From a virus: DNA of 26,741 nt. Shown piece after piece: positions 6,461 to 14,437 of the stretch. Location of the stretch: IMG/VR virus record IMGVR_UViG_3300025687_000270, positions 1 through 26,741 of that record; one strand, given 5' to 3'. The notes beneath the pieces were generated by a model. It worked only from the letters and a program-made list of their open reading frames with translations. It was not told the origin of the DNA and made no database searches. The stretch's first letter is position 1; each line of letters starts with the position of its first letter. Made by a program: the position numbers and the translations under genes.

Positions 6461-7896
6461 TTGAAATCGTTCCATATAACGAAACTTACATTCAAATCAA
6501 AACAGATAAAGGCGTGGCTATGGAACTTAAGGAAGAATTCTCTTTCTTTGTTCCTGGATACCGTCATATGCCTAAATACAAGTTTACACCTTGGGACGGC
6601 AAAATATACTTGTTCAATGCTCATAAAAGAACGATTTATAAAGGTCTTCTAAGTCATGTGATAGACTATTTCGAAACTAACGATTATCAATATACGATAG
6701 ATGAAAGTCTAATAGAAACAGAAGAAATCTCACTTTTCGAAGCAGGCAAATTCTGTCAGTCTTTAGACCTGCCTATGGACCCATACGATTATCAGGTAGA
6801 CGCTTTCTGCCATGCTGTAAGAAATAATCGTGCTCTTTTCCTTTCTCCAACAAGTTCTGGTAAATCTTACATCATATATCTTATAACACGTTTCTATGAA
6901 GGGCGCAAGCTTATTATTGTACCTACCAAAGGTCTTATAAAACAAATGCACACAGACTTTCAACAATACTCTAAAGGTACTTATGAAGGTTTAGACCATG
7001 AAAAAAAATGGAAAGATGGTGTCATATCAGATTCTATAGTGACTACATGGCAATCTATATATAAACTACCACAAGAATTCTTCGATCAATTTGATGTAAT
7101 TATTGGTGATGAAGCTCATCATTTCCAAGCAAATAGTCTTACAAGTATTCTTGAAAACTCTCCTAACTGTAAATATCGATTTGGCTTCACAGGAACTTTA
7201 GATGGAGCTAAAGCACATAAAATGGTTCTTGAAGGATTATTCGGAAAAGTCTATCAGACAACTACCACAAAAGAACTCATGGAAGATGGTAAAGTAGCAG
7301 AACTTTATATCAAAATGATCAATCTAAAATATCCTGATAAGATACGACAAGCTCTAGCTAAAGCGAAATATCAAGACGAAATCAATTACATTATTTCCAG
7401 TAAAAAACGAAATAACTTCATAAAAAACTTGACATTATCACTAAAAGGTAATACACTATTACTATTTCAACGTGTAGAAGATCATGGAGAAAAACTATAC
7501 GAAATTATAAAAGATGAAGCTACCAATCGTAAAGTCTTTTTTGTTTACGGCAAAACTAATGTAGACGCGAGAGAAGAAGTCAGAACAGTAGTAGAACAAG
7601 AAAAAGATGCTATCATCATTGCAAGTTATGGTGTGTTCTCTACTGGTATTTCCATCAAGTCTATCAATAATGTAATTTTTGCTAGTCCGTCAAAAAGTAG
7701 AATCAGAAATCTTCAATCTATTGGCAGAGGATTAAGAATTAGTGAGACTAAAACTAAATGTACTCTATACGATATTTCAGACGATTTCAAGTGGAAAACA
7801 TGGATCAATCACACATTAAAACATATGCAGGAAAGATTCAAAATTTATAGCTCAGAAAAATTCAAAATAAAACTTTACAATGTAAAACTGAAATAG
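6457..7896 (+). CDS. uvsW: Recombination DNA-RNA helicase UvsW (479 aa)
   Basis: This is a superfamily 2 helicase that in T4 unwinds R-loops and branched DNA and helps switch from origin- to recombination-dependent replication. The N-terminal ~90 residues (FVPGYRHMPKYKFTPWDGKI) form the UvsW-specific domain. Walker A is PTSSGKS at 131-137, the DEAH box is at 218-221, motif III is FTGT, and motif VI is QSIGRGLR near 420. Length is a little below T4 UvsW. The start overlaps the uvsY stop by four bases (ATGA), so the two are translationally coupled as in T4. Confidence 0.95.
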   Translation: MIEIVPYNETYIQIKTDKGVAMELKEEFSFFVPGYRHMPKYKFTPWDGKIYLFNAHKRTIYKGLLSHVIDYFETNDYQYTIDESLIETEEISLFEAGKFCQSLDLPMDPYDYQVDAFCHAVRNNRALFLSPTSSGKSYIIYLITRFYEGRKLIIVPTKGLIKQMHTDFQQYSKGTYEGLDHEKKWKDGVISDSIVTTWQSIYKLPQEFFDQFDVIIGDEAHHFQANSLTSILENSPNCKYRFGFTGTLDGAKAHKMVLEGLFGKVYQTTTTKELMEDGKVAELYIKMINLKYPDKIRQALAKAKYQDEINYIISSKKRNNFIKNLTLSLKGNTLLLFQRVEDHGEKLYEIIKDEATNRKVFFVYGKTNVDAREEVRTVVEQEKDAIIIASYGVFSTGISIKSINNVIFASPSKSRIRNLQSIGRGLRISETKTKCTLYDISDDFKWKTWINHTLKHMQERFKIYSSEKFKIKLYNVKLK

Positions 7897-7906
7897 GAGA
7901 ATAACT

Positions 7907-8230
7907 ATGATGAATATTCACAATGACTTTTATAAAATTATAAAAACAAGTAATGGTTTTGTTATTGGTAAAGTTATTGCTACAAGTACTTCTGGCGTTC
8001 TGATTCATAAACCACAATTTGTAAATTACAATGAAGAAGAAGAAATGGTTTATCTAACAGATGTATTTGAAGGTCTTTCTATAAGTACGGAATATTACTT
8101 GTCTTATTCACAAATTATCTTCAGTGGTTCACCTGATCCTCAATTGATTACAATGTATCAAACACACATAGGAGAAATCACTGAAGAAGAATATGAAGAG
8201 GAACAACAAGACAATAAAACATATCATTGA
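7907..8230 (+). CDS. Conserved T4-like protein of unknown function (107 aa)
   Basis: Preceded by AGGAGA with good spacing to ATG 7907 (ATG 7910 is equally possible). The sequence alternates short hydrophobic strands with turns: FYKIIKTSNGFVIGKVIA, GVLIHKPQFV, and a segment ending SYSQIIFSGSPDPQLI, then an acidic tail (TEEEYEEEQQ). The pattern suggests a small beta-barrel, possibly Sm-like, but I cannot confirm it. It lies between uvsW and the late sigma factor, a spot that often holds a short unknown gene in related phages. A role in late transcription or recombination is only suggested by place. Confidence 0.7.
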   Translation: MMNIHNDFYKIIKTSNGFVIGKVIATSTSGVLIHKPQFVNYNEEEEMVYLTDVFEGLSISTEYYLSYSQIIFSGSPDPQLITMYQTHIGEITEEEYEEEQQDNKTYH

Positions 8231-8282
8231 ACAACCCTACATATAGAATGTAGCACCCTGTCAAGAGAAAGTCAAGCAAAAA

Positions 8283-8789
8283 ATGAAAAAAAATCCAGAA
8301 AAAGTGAAAGAACATTATGTTGATAATAAAAAATTCTATGTAGAAATGATCCGATACCGAAACCAATATGATCATGCTATCGAAAATGGAACAGAAAAAC
8401 CTAAAATGTCTGATTATGCTGGTTTAGCGATTTACAAGATTGCCAATCGATTAGCGAATAGCCCAAATTTTCGAAATTACACTTATCGCGATGAAATGAT
8501 TGAAGATGGTATCGAAAACGCTATAGCTTACGCTCACAATTTTAATCCTGAAAAATATACGAATCCATTTGCTTATTTCACTCAAATAGTGTATTATGCT
8601 TTTTTAAGAAGAATAGCTAAGGAAGAAAAAAATCTTTACATAAAATATAAATCAATTGAAAAGTTCAACTTAGATAATGCTTTATCCGAAGAAGAGTTTG
8701 GAGAAACTATTACACAGAGTGAAAGTACTTTAGAGAAGATGAACTCCTTTATTGAAAGATATGAAGGAAAACATGGATTAAAAAAATAA
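8283..8789 (+). CDS. 55: Late sigma factor gp55 (168 aa)
   Basis: gp55 is the small divergent sigma factor that directs host RNA polymerase to TATAAATA late promoters, together with the clamp gp45. The central segment NFRNYTYRDEMIEDGIENAI, then NFNPEKYTNPFAYFTQIVYYAFLRRIAKEE, is the typical sigma region 2 pattern of gp55 proteins. The C-terminus (MNSFIERYEGKHGLKK) corresponds to the clamp-contacting tail of T4 gp55. Length is slightly under T4 (185). The ribosome site is weak (AAGAGA). Its recognition sequence is present at six or more places in the head gene region of this window, which supports the call. Confidence 0.92.
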   Translation: MKKNPEKVKEHYVDNKKFYVEMIRYRNQYDHAIENGTEKPKMSDYAGLAIYKIANRLANSPNFRNYTYRDEMIEDGIENAIAYAHNFNPEKYTNPFAYFTQIVYYAFLRRIAKEEKNLYIKYKSIEKFNLDNALSEEEFGETITQSESTLEKMNSFIERYEGKHGLKK

Positions 8790-8807
8790 TAAATTAGGAG
8801 ATATTTA

Positions 8808-9869
8808 TTGAAGATAGCACTTATAACCGATACCCACTTCGGTGTTCGAAATGACAATCAAATATTTGCCGAATATTTTAGAAATTTTTATGAAACACAA
8901 TTTTTTCCATATATCGACAAACACAATATCAAAACTATCATTCATCTTGGAGACCTAGTAGATCGACGCAAATATGTCAATTTTGTTACCTCCAATAATC
9001 TTTATGAAAACTTTATCAAACCTATTGAGGATAGACAGATTGACTTTCATTGTATTTTAGGTAATCATGATTTGTATTTCAAGAATACACTTTCTGTAAA
9101 TGCTCTTAAAGAATTATACAGAAATAACAATTCTGTCAAGACTATTGATACACCTACTGAATTAGAATTTGATTCATTGAAAGTTTTATTAGTTCCTTGG
9201 ATTTGTTCTGAGAACTATAATGAATGTTTAGAAAGTTTGAAGATCACACGTTCTGATATTGTTATGGGGCATTTTGAATTCAATGGATTTGAAATGCATA
9301 GAGGTTCTTTCTGTGAACATGGACTATCAATTGAACCGTTTGCAAAATTTGAGAAAGTATTTTCAGGTCATTTTCATCATAAATCCGAGAGAGGAAATAT
9401 TCACTATCTGGGCTCTCCGTATGAAATGACTTGGAGTGACTATGATGATCCTAAAGGTTTTCACGTTTTCGATACTGACACTAGAGAAATAGAGTTTATA
9501 CAGAATACTACAAGTATTTTTCATAAAATAGATTATGATGATTCAGAAATGAAGTTAGAAGATTTAGATGATATTGATTTTGAAATTTTCGAAAATTGTT
9601 ATATCAAATTAGTTGTAAAGAATAAAACTAATCCCTATCTTTTTGATATGTTTGTCGAAAAAGTTGAAAAGGCTGGTGTTGCAAATCTGCAAATCGTTGA
9701 AAATTTATTTTATGTTGACAATGATGGTGATTCTGCTATACTAGATGAAGCTAAATCCACTCTAGATATTCTAGATGATTATATTTCTACAATTGAAACT
9801 AAAACTCCTAAAAAGAAAATCAAAAATCTATTTCACAATTTATATCAGGAAGCACTGAATAGCGAATGA
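8808..9869 (+). CDS. 47: Recombination endonuclease subunit gp47, Mre11/SbcD-like (353 aa)
   Basis: This is the nuclease half of the gp46/gp47 complex that resects DNA ends for recombination and host DNA degradation. Metal-binding motifs of the calcineurin-like phosphoesterase fold are visible: DTHFG (Asp8, His10), HLGDLVDRR (Asp49), LGNHD (Asn86, His87), GHFEFNG near 155 and SGHFHH near 185. T4 gp47 is 339 residues. Translation starts at TTG 8808, seven bases after a strong TAGGAG; no ATG fits as well. The stop overlaps the gene 46 start by four bases. Confidence 0.95.
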   Translation: MKIALITDTHFGVRNDNQIFAEYFRNFYETQFFPYIDKHNIKTIIHLGDLVDRRKYVNFVTSNNLYENFIKPIEDRQIDFHCILGNHDLYFKNTLSVNALKELYRNNNSVKTIDTPTELEFDSLKVLLVPWICSENYNECLESLKITRSDIVMGHFEFNGFEMHRGSFCEHGLSIEPFAKFEKVFSGHFHHKSERGNIHYLGSPYEMTWSDYDDPKGFHVFDTDTREIEFIQNTTSIFHKIDYDDSEMKLEDLDDIDFEIFENCYIKLVVKNKTNPYLFDMFVEKVEKAGVANLQIVENLFYVDNDGDSAILDEAKSTLDILDDYISTIETKTPKKKIKNLFHNLYQEALNSE

Positions 9870-11560
9870 TTTTTTTCAAAACCATCCGATGGAAAAATTT
9901 ACTTAGTACAGGAAATTCTTGGACTGAATTAGATTTTTCTAAAAACAAAAATACTCTTATTATGGGAGAAAATGGTGCTGGTAAATCTACTTTACTAGAT
10001 GCACTTTCATACGTTCTGTATGGTAAAGCTTATCGAAATATTCGAAAGCCTCAGTTGATCAATAGTGTCAATCAAAAAGGTCTACTAGTAGAAATTGAAT
10101 TCGAAACGGCTGGTAAAGAATATCTCGTCCGCCGAGGTATGAAACCTAACGTATTCGAAATTTATCAAAATGGAAATCTAATAGACCAAACAGCACGGTT
10201 GAAAGACAATCAAGACTATTTCGAACGCGATGTATTGAAAATGAATCACAAATCATTTTCACAGATTGTCATTCTAGGTTCTTCAACATTTATTCCATTC
10301 ATGCAATTGACACCGGCCCAACGTCGAGAAGTCATTGAAGACCTTTTGGACCTTCAAATCTTTTCACGCATGAATGATGTTTTGAAAAAGAAAATTGCTC
10401 AAAATAAAGATGATATCAAAGAACTAGAATATCAAATAAGATTGAATGAAGAAAAAATTGAACTTCAGAAAAAACATCTTCAAGAATTCGTTGCTAATAA
10501 TAAAGCAATGATTGATCGAAAAAAAGAAAGAATTGAAGAGCTAAAAGGAAATATCAAGAATCTTTCTGAAAATGTCGAAAAGCTTTCTAATGAAATCGAA
10601 ATTTTATCTAAAAAGCTATTAGAAGTCGAAAAGCTGAATAAGAAGATGCAGAAATACGGTAGCGTCGAAAATCAACTTTTAGACAGTATGAGGAATGTAA
10701 AAAAGCGAGAGAAGTTTTTTCAGGAAAATTCTTCTTGCCCTACCTGTAAGCAAGATATTAGTGAGGAGTTGAAGACTGAAAAGCTTTCTCAGGCGGTATC
10801 TAAGCAGGAAGAAATTCGAAAGGGTCTTGAAATCCTTGAAAATCAGAAAGATAATTTGAGAGATAAAATTGAAAGGTTCAATGAAATTTCTTCACAGATT
10901 TCTTCAAAGAATATAGTATTGACTAAAATAAATCAAGAGATATATTCTAATAATCAGACCATTGAAAATCTTCGTGAAGAAATTGAAGAAGTCTCACAGG
11001 TTCATCCAGAAGACAATATCAGCGAATTGAAGAATGATAATGAAGTTCTTCAGAAACGAAAGACAGAACTAAATCAACTTCACAGCGTCTACAAATTAGG
11101 CAGTGAAATGTTGAAAGATAGTGGTATCAAATCTAGAATTATCAAACAATATGTTCCTATCATGAATAAGTTGATCAACCACTATCTAAGTCAGTTAGGT
11201 TTTTTCGTACAATTTGAATTAGATGAAAACTTCACTGAAACTATCAAATCCAGATATCTTGATGAATTCTCTTATGACTCATTCTCAGAAGGAGAAAAAA
11301 ATCGTATAGATGTTGCATTGTTAGCAACTTGGAGAAAAATAGCTAAAATGAGAAATAGTGTAAGTACAAATCTTCTCATTATGGATGAAATTTTTGATGG
11401 TTCGTTAGATGAAACCGGAATTGAATGTCTTTTAGGGCTCTTTGATGAATCTTTCGAAGATAGTAACATTTTTATCATTACTCACAAAAAAGAAAGTTAT
11501 GATAGATTTGAAAATAAAATAATATTCCAGAAAAAAGGTAATTTTTCGGTGATGATCTGA
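9866..11560 (+). CDS. 46: Recombination endonuclease subunit gp46, Rad50/SbcC-like (564 aa)
   Basis: This is the ATPase half of the gp46/gp47 complex. Walker A GENGAGKST lies at 34-42. A long coiled coil spans about 170-430 and is broken by a CPTC zinc hook at 291-294. The signature motif is FSEGEKNRIDVAL and Walker B is LLIMDEIFDG. The Q-loop region reads ILGSSTFIPFMQL, as in T4 gp46. Length matches T4 (560). It overlaps gene 47 by four bases (ATGA), keeping the partners coupled. Confidence 0.96.
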   Translation: MIFFKTIRWKNLLSTGNSWTELDFSKNKNTLIMGENGAGKSTLLDALSYVLYGKAYRNIRKPQLINSVNQKGLLVEIEFETAGKEYLVRRGMKPNVFEIYQNGNLIDQTARLKDNQDYFERDVLKMNHKSFSQIVILGSSTFIPFMQLTPAQRREVIEDLLDLQIFSRMNDVLKKKIAQNKDDIKELEYQIRLNEEKIELQKKHLQEFVANNKAMIDRKKERIEELKGNIKNLSENVEKLSNEIEILSKKLLEVEKLNKKMQKYGSVENQLLDSMRNVKKREKFFQENSSCPTCKQDISEELKTEKLSQAVSKQEEIRKGLEILENQKDNLRDKIERFNEISSQISSKNIVLTKINQEIYSNNQTIENLREEIEEVSQVHPEDNISELKNDNEVLQKRKTELNQLHSVYKLGSEMLKDSGIKSRIIKQYVPIMNKLINHYLSQLGFFVQFELDENFTETIKSRYLDEFSYDSFSEGEKNRIDVALLATWRKIAKMRNSVSTNLLIMDEIFDGSLDETGIECLLGLFDESFEDSNIFIITHKKESYDRFENKIIFQKKGNFSVMI

Positions 11561-11594
11561 GTCTATATAAAAGATGTCACAAAGGAGTAATAAG

Positions 11595-12068
11595 GTGATA
11601 AATGTACCATTCAATCGTTGGCTAGGATTCATGTTTTTGAACTTAGTAGGGCTAGGAATTCTTTATTCGCATGGAGTCTTTGGTCTTATCTTAGCCGCAG
11701 ATATTACCTTTCTTTCATGGATAATTATGTTAGTTTATCTACTCACTTCTTTAAGTATTGGAAGAAAGACTTATAATTATTCTTTTGGAAAATTGAAAGG
11801 TATTCCTATGAATACTAATGTTCAATGGTTTGTGAGGGATGAATTGGCTAATGTCGGTTTGATTGGAACTATCATAGGTCTTATGCTTATTTTAGGACCA
11901 GCTTTTGCAGCGATTGATCCTTCATTAGCTAGTAGTATCACGGAAGCTCTTTCATACATTTCTTTAGGTGTTGGTACTGCACTTTGGACTACTGTAACTG
12001 CACTTGTAAGTTCTGTCCTTCTCGGCTTTCAATTAGTCAATCTTGAAAGAGCACAAAAGAGTATGTAA
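11595..12068 (+). CDS. MotA/TolQ/ExbB-like proton channel subunit (157 aa)
   Basis: The sequence predicts four membrane segments, roughly 10-25, 29-53, 87-107 and 120-148. The third begins with NVGLIGTIIGLM, matching the GLxGTVxG signature of MotA/TolQ/ExbB channels, and the last carries GTALWTTVTALVSS, like the ALxTTxxG stretch that lines the ion path in MotA. A perfect AAAGGAG (11581-11587) lies downstream of the upstream ATG at 11574 and seven bases before GTG 11595, so GTG is the likely start. The cytoplasmic part is far smaller than in MotA. The stop overlaps the next gene (TAATG), which encodes a matching MotB/ExbD-type partner. Together they would form an ion-driven complex in the host inner membrane. 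Function in the phage is unknown. Confidence 0.78.
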   Translation: MINVPFNRWLGFMFLNLVGLGILYSHGVFGLILAADITFLSWIIMLVYLLTSLSIGRKTYNYSFGKLKGIPMNTNVQWFVRDELANVGLIGTIIGLMLILGPAFAAIDPSLASSITEALSYISLGVGTALWTTVTALVSSVLLGFQLVNLERAQKSM

Positions 12069-12664
12069 TGTCTTATCTAAATCGTAGAAGAAAGTCAAAT
12101 TCATTTACAGACTTTCTATTCAATATCCTTCTAGTCTTCTTGGTCATGTTAGCAATTCTTCTTATGCTACCTAAAAAACCACAAGAAGCGGAAGGTGATA
12201 TTCAAGTGAAAGCTGAATATCTAATTATTTTAACTTGGGATGAAGCTTCGACAGTCGATTTAGACCTTTGGATCAAATTACCATCAGATAGAATTATCTT
12301 TTTCAAACAAAAAAGTGGTCAAGGAATTCGATTAGAGCGTGATGATTTAGGCTCTATGAGTGACATGGTAGGATCAATAGTGGTTCCTATCAATGAAGAA
12401 ATAGCGACAATTCGTGGTACTAGACCTGGTGAATATATTATCAATGCACATGTTTATGGAAATTCAGGTAACCCTATGTCTGAGTTGAGAGCATCTTTGA
12501 GAATTGTACAGTTGAATCCGTATTTTGAAACTTTCAAAAGCTCTCATTTATTTACTGAAATTGGGGAAGAACATACTTTCGTTCGAATAATCATTGATGA
12601 TAAAGGAAAAGTGATCGAGACAGATACAGAATATTTTCAAAAACTAACAACAGGTGCTTTGTAA
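12068..12664 (+). CDS. MotB/TolR/ExbD-like protein with novel extracytoplasmic domain (198 aa)
   Basis: A short basic N-terminus (NRRRKS) is followed by one membrane helix at about 13-34 that begins FTDFLFNILLVFLVM. Asp15 sits where MotB, TolR and ExbD have their essential proton-carrying aspartate. The remaining ~150 residues should lie in the periplasm. They read LTWDEASTVDLDLWIKLP, then a RDDLG loop, a PGEYIINAHVYG strand and LTTGAL at the end, suggesting a beta-sandwich similar in pattern to DUF2135-like domains. No OmpA-type peptidoglycan-binding motif is seen. It is fused by one-base overlaps (TAATG) to genes on both sides. I infer a rotor/stator-like partner of the channel encoded just upstream. 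Confidence 0.75.
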   Translation: MSYLNRRRKSNSFTDFLFNILLVFLVMLAILLMLPKKPQEAEGDIQVKAEYLIILTWDEASTVDLDLWIKLPSDRIIFFKQKSGQGIRLERDDLGSMSDMVGSIVVPINEEIATIRGTRPGEYIINAHVYGNSGNPMSELRASLRIVQLNPYFETFKSSHLFTEIGEEHTFVRIIIDDKGKVIETDTEYFQKLTTGAL

Positions 12665-13098
12665 TGGAAATAATTATGATTATAGGAAGTGTTATATTCA
12701 TTACACTAATTTTAGCTTTATCACTCAAACTTCGACCAATTCTCTATACCTTTCTCGGAATTTATACAATAGGATTCTTTACTTTCTCATTAGTATTTTA
12801 TGAAAGTGTCAAAGGATATCCTACAGTTGATAGTATTCCTCTTGACAATGAACCAGTTGTAGTGTATGCTACTCATAATGATGATTATATCTTTTATTGG
12901 CTTTTAGAGAATAATCAATCAGAACCAAGAGCGTACAAAGTTCCTTTCACTGAAGAAGAAAAAAAGACCATGCACAAAGTCAATCAATCTATCAAAAAAG
13001 GTAAGAAGGTTGTTGTGACTAAAAGAAAAAATGGCGATGAAGATAGTGGAAGAATTTTCAAAGAAATTGATGTAAGTAAAATGTATAAAAAGGAGTGA
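12664..13098 (+). CDS. Two-helix membrane protein, third gene of channel operon (144 aa)
   Basis: Two hydrophobic segments, about 2-21 and 26-47, are followed by a soluble domain of about 95 residues. The domain has a PVVVYATHNDDYIFYWLLE strand pair, a conserved-looking EPRAYKVPFTEEEKK segment and a lysine-rich C-terminus. It begins at the TAATG overlap with the ExbD-like gene, so it belongs to the same operon and probably the same complex. No family recognised. The charge pattern would allow the soluble domain on either side of the membrane. Confidence 0.7.
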   Translation: MEIIMIIGSVIFITLILALSLKLRPILYTFLGIYTIGFFTFSLVFYESVKGYPTVDSIPLDNEPVVVYATHNDDYIFYWLLENNQSEPRAYKVPFTEEEKKTMHKVNQSIKKGKKVVVTKRKNGDEDSGRIFKEIDVSKMYKKE

Positions 13099-13101
13099 GT
13101 G

Positions 13102-13278
13102 ATGGTTAGCAGTGTTGATTTTATTCTTCTTAGGTCCCTTTACGAAGAATTGACACATGTAAGAATCAAAATTGATGCACAGGAAGATTTGTTTGGTCCC
13201 GCTATTCCTGAGTTACAAACTCTATATATTATCGAGGCGTACTTGTCTGGGCGTATTAAAGAATTGAAAGGTAATTAA
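13102..13278 (+). CDS. Small unknown protein (58 aa)
   Basis: A short frame starting MVSSVDFILLRSLYEELTHV has a strong AAGGAG seven bases before ATG 13102 and a TAATG overlap with the next gene, so it is very likely translated. The product appears mostly helical, with an acidic centre (DAQEDLFGPAIPELQ) and no membrane segment. No family recognised. It links the membrane operon to the SLOG gene within one transcript. Confidence 0.65.
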   Translation: MVSSVDFILLRSLYEELTHVRIKIDAQEDLFGPAIPELQTLYIIEAYLSGRIKELKGN

Positions 13279-13640
13279 TGATTTTGATTTGTACCGGTGG
13301 ACGCGACTACGATGAACATAAGATGGTCGATAGAGTTCTTACCAATGCTTTAAAGATTTATGGAGACTGGTTTGAAGTCTTCGTAGGAGATGCTAAAGGT
13401 GCCGATGAACTTGTCCGAAAATGGTGTAAAGATTATAATGTCAAATGCACCGTTTTCAAAGCACAATGGGACAAACATGGCAATCCCGCAGGACCTATCC
13501 GAAATCAAATAATGGTTGATGCAGCACTTCATATCGCTGATAAAGTTGCTGGAGTTGCCTTTCCCGGTAGTAAAGGCACTGCTCATTGTCGAGATTATAT
13601 GAAATCACAAAACATAAAGGTGCATGTTGTAAATGAATGA
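13278..13640 (+). CDS. SLOG-fold protein, DUF2493/YspA-like (120 aa)
   Basis: The family signature is clear: an N-terminal CTGGRDYDE loop, VGDAKGADELVRKWC, and AQWDKHGNPAGPIRNQIMVD, followed by AFPGSKGTAHC. DUF2493 proteins have a Rossmann-like SLOG fold that binds nucleotides or nucleotide-derived ligands such as ADP-ribose or NAD derivatives. Members are common in phages with no settled function. Here it precedes an unknown gene and a MazG-like pyrophosphohydrolase, so a role in nucleotide signalling or in countering nucleotide-based defence is possible but unproven. Start and stop overlap the neighbours. Confidence 0.87.
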   Translation: MILICTGGRDYDEHKMVDRVLTNALKIYGDWFEVFVGDAKGADELVRKWCKDYNVKCTVFKAQWDKHGNPAGPIRNQIMVDAALHIADKVAGVAFPGSKGTAHCRDYMKSQNIKVHVVNE

Positions 13641-14031
13641 TTTAAAAGAAATTTTGATTGAACGTATGAAGACTACCAAGACTTTTGGAGCATATGATAA
13701 AGAGACGAATTCGTTTGTTATCGGGCATCCAGACGATCCAGACAATGCATTATTCATTCAAGGCGCTAAGATTGTAGGATTTGGCGATCCCATTCTTTTA
13801 GAAGAAGTTGATTGTGATACTCGATTTACAGTCAAAGTAAAACGCCCTAAATGGATTCGTGCGCGTGTGCGTAATGCAGATGGAGAAGTCAACACAGTAA
13901 GATATGATGGTTTTACAGCAAGATTCTTCCAGCAAATGGTAGATAAACTTGCCGGTATTGATTCGCGAAGAAAAGCTAATAGATTTCATGTTGAACAAGC
14001 TGAAAGGAAAATGAAAAAGAATGCTAGATGA
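13633..14031 (+). CDS. Unknown protein (132 aa)
   Basis: It starts at ATG 13633, inside the SLOG gene end, and overlaps the MazG gene by eleven bases. The sequence has KTTKTFGAYDKETNSFVIG and a DPDNALFIQGAKIVGFGDP stretch, then a basic C-terminal half (VKVKRPKWIRARVR, and ERKMKKNAR at the end). The basic tail might contact nucleic acid. I recognise no family. The tight overlaps suggest coordinated translation with the nucleotide-related neighbours. Confidence 0.65.
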   Translation: MNDLKEILIERMKTTKTFGAYDKETNSFVIGHPDDPDNALFIQGAKIVGFGDPILLEEVDCDTRFTVKVKRPKWIRARVRNADGEVNTVRYDGFTARFFQQMVDKLAGIDSRRKANRFHVEQAERKMKKNAR

Positions 14032-14437
14032 TATTGATTATAAAGACTTTGTATACAACATTTCAAGCTCTGTAACAAAAGACTCTATTGTAAATTTGAA
14101 GGAACGGTTGAGTAATTTAGAAGAACAATGTAGAGGTTTGAACAAATTTCCTAGAGAAACAAATTTTGTTCCACATCTTTTGACAGCCGCTTTAGGGCTT
14201 TCGGGTGAGACTGGTGAATTCAACGATCATGTAAAGAAGTTGATTTTTCATAATAAAGAGTTGACAGAAGAGCGCCGTGATGCTATGATTAAGGAATTAG
14301 GTGATGTGATGTGGTACGTTATGCAGGCTTGTATTGCTCTTGATGTTGATCTATATAAAGTTGTGGAGTTGAATGAAGCGAAACTCCGTGCTAGACATAA
14401 TGGCGAAGAATTTACGGAGAATTACAAATCTTCATGA
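14021..14437 (+). CDS. MazG-like nucleotide pyrophosphohydrolase (138 aa)
   Basis: The all-alpha NTP pyrophosphatase signature is present: GLSGETGEFNDHVKK supplies Glu63 and Glu66, and KELGDVMWYVMQ supplies Glu92 and Asp95, giving the ExxE...ExxD metal site. Such enzymes cleave NTPs or dNTPs to the monophosphate; phage versions are thought to shape nucleotide pools, with dGTP and dCTP favoured in a studied cyanophage enzyme. It is a single-domain form, with ~45 extra N-terminal residues. The stop overlaps the start of the LpxH-like gene (ATGA). A promoter-like sequence lies inside this gene. Confidence 0.87.
   Translation: MLDDIDYKDFVYNISSSVTKDSIVNLKERLSNLEEQCRGLNKFPRETNFVPHLLTAALGLSGETGEFNDHVKKLIFHNKELTEERRDAMIKELGDVMWYVMQACIALDVDLYKVVELNEAKLRARHNGEEFTENYKSS
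14261..14289 (+). promoter_or_regulatory. Possible sigma-70 promoter inside the MazG gene
   Basis: TTGACA at 14261-14266 is followed after 17 bases by TATGAT at 14284-14289, with a TGC extended -10 directly before it. This scores well against the host consensus and would drive the envelope-modification genes that begin at 14434. It lies in coding sequence that also encodes the conserved MazG motif, so chance is possible. Confidence 0.4.

Noticed and set aside
7429-7457. TTGACA-17-TACACT promoter-like sequence
   Set aside because: Good score but in the middle of uvsW, about 450 bases before the next gene, and AT-rich coding DNA yields such matches often.
8237-8253. Inverted repeat CTACAT...ATGTAG before gene 55
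   Set aside because: Only six base pairs with a five-base loop and no T run; too short to call a terminator or operator.
11574-11594. Upstream ATG start for the channel gene
   Set aside because: The perfect AAAGGAG lies after this ATG and is correctly spaced for GTG 11595, so the upstream start is unlikely.
11595-13098. Complete Zorya defence system
   Set aside because: Only MotA- and MotB-like parts are present; no ZorC/ZorD-type helicase or nuclease gene is adjacent, the MotA-like protein lacks a long cytoplasmic tail and the partner lacks an OmpA-type domain.
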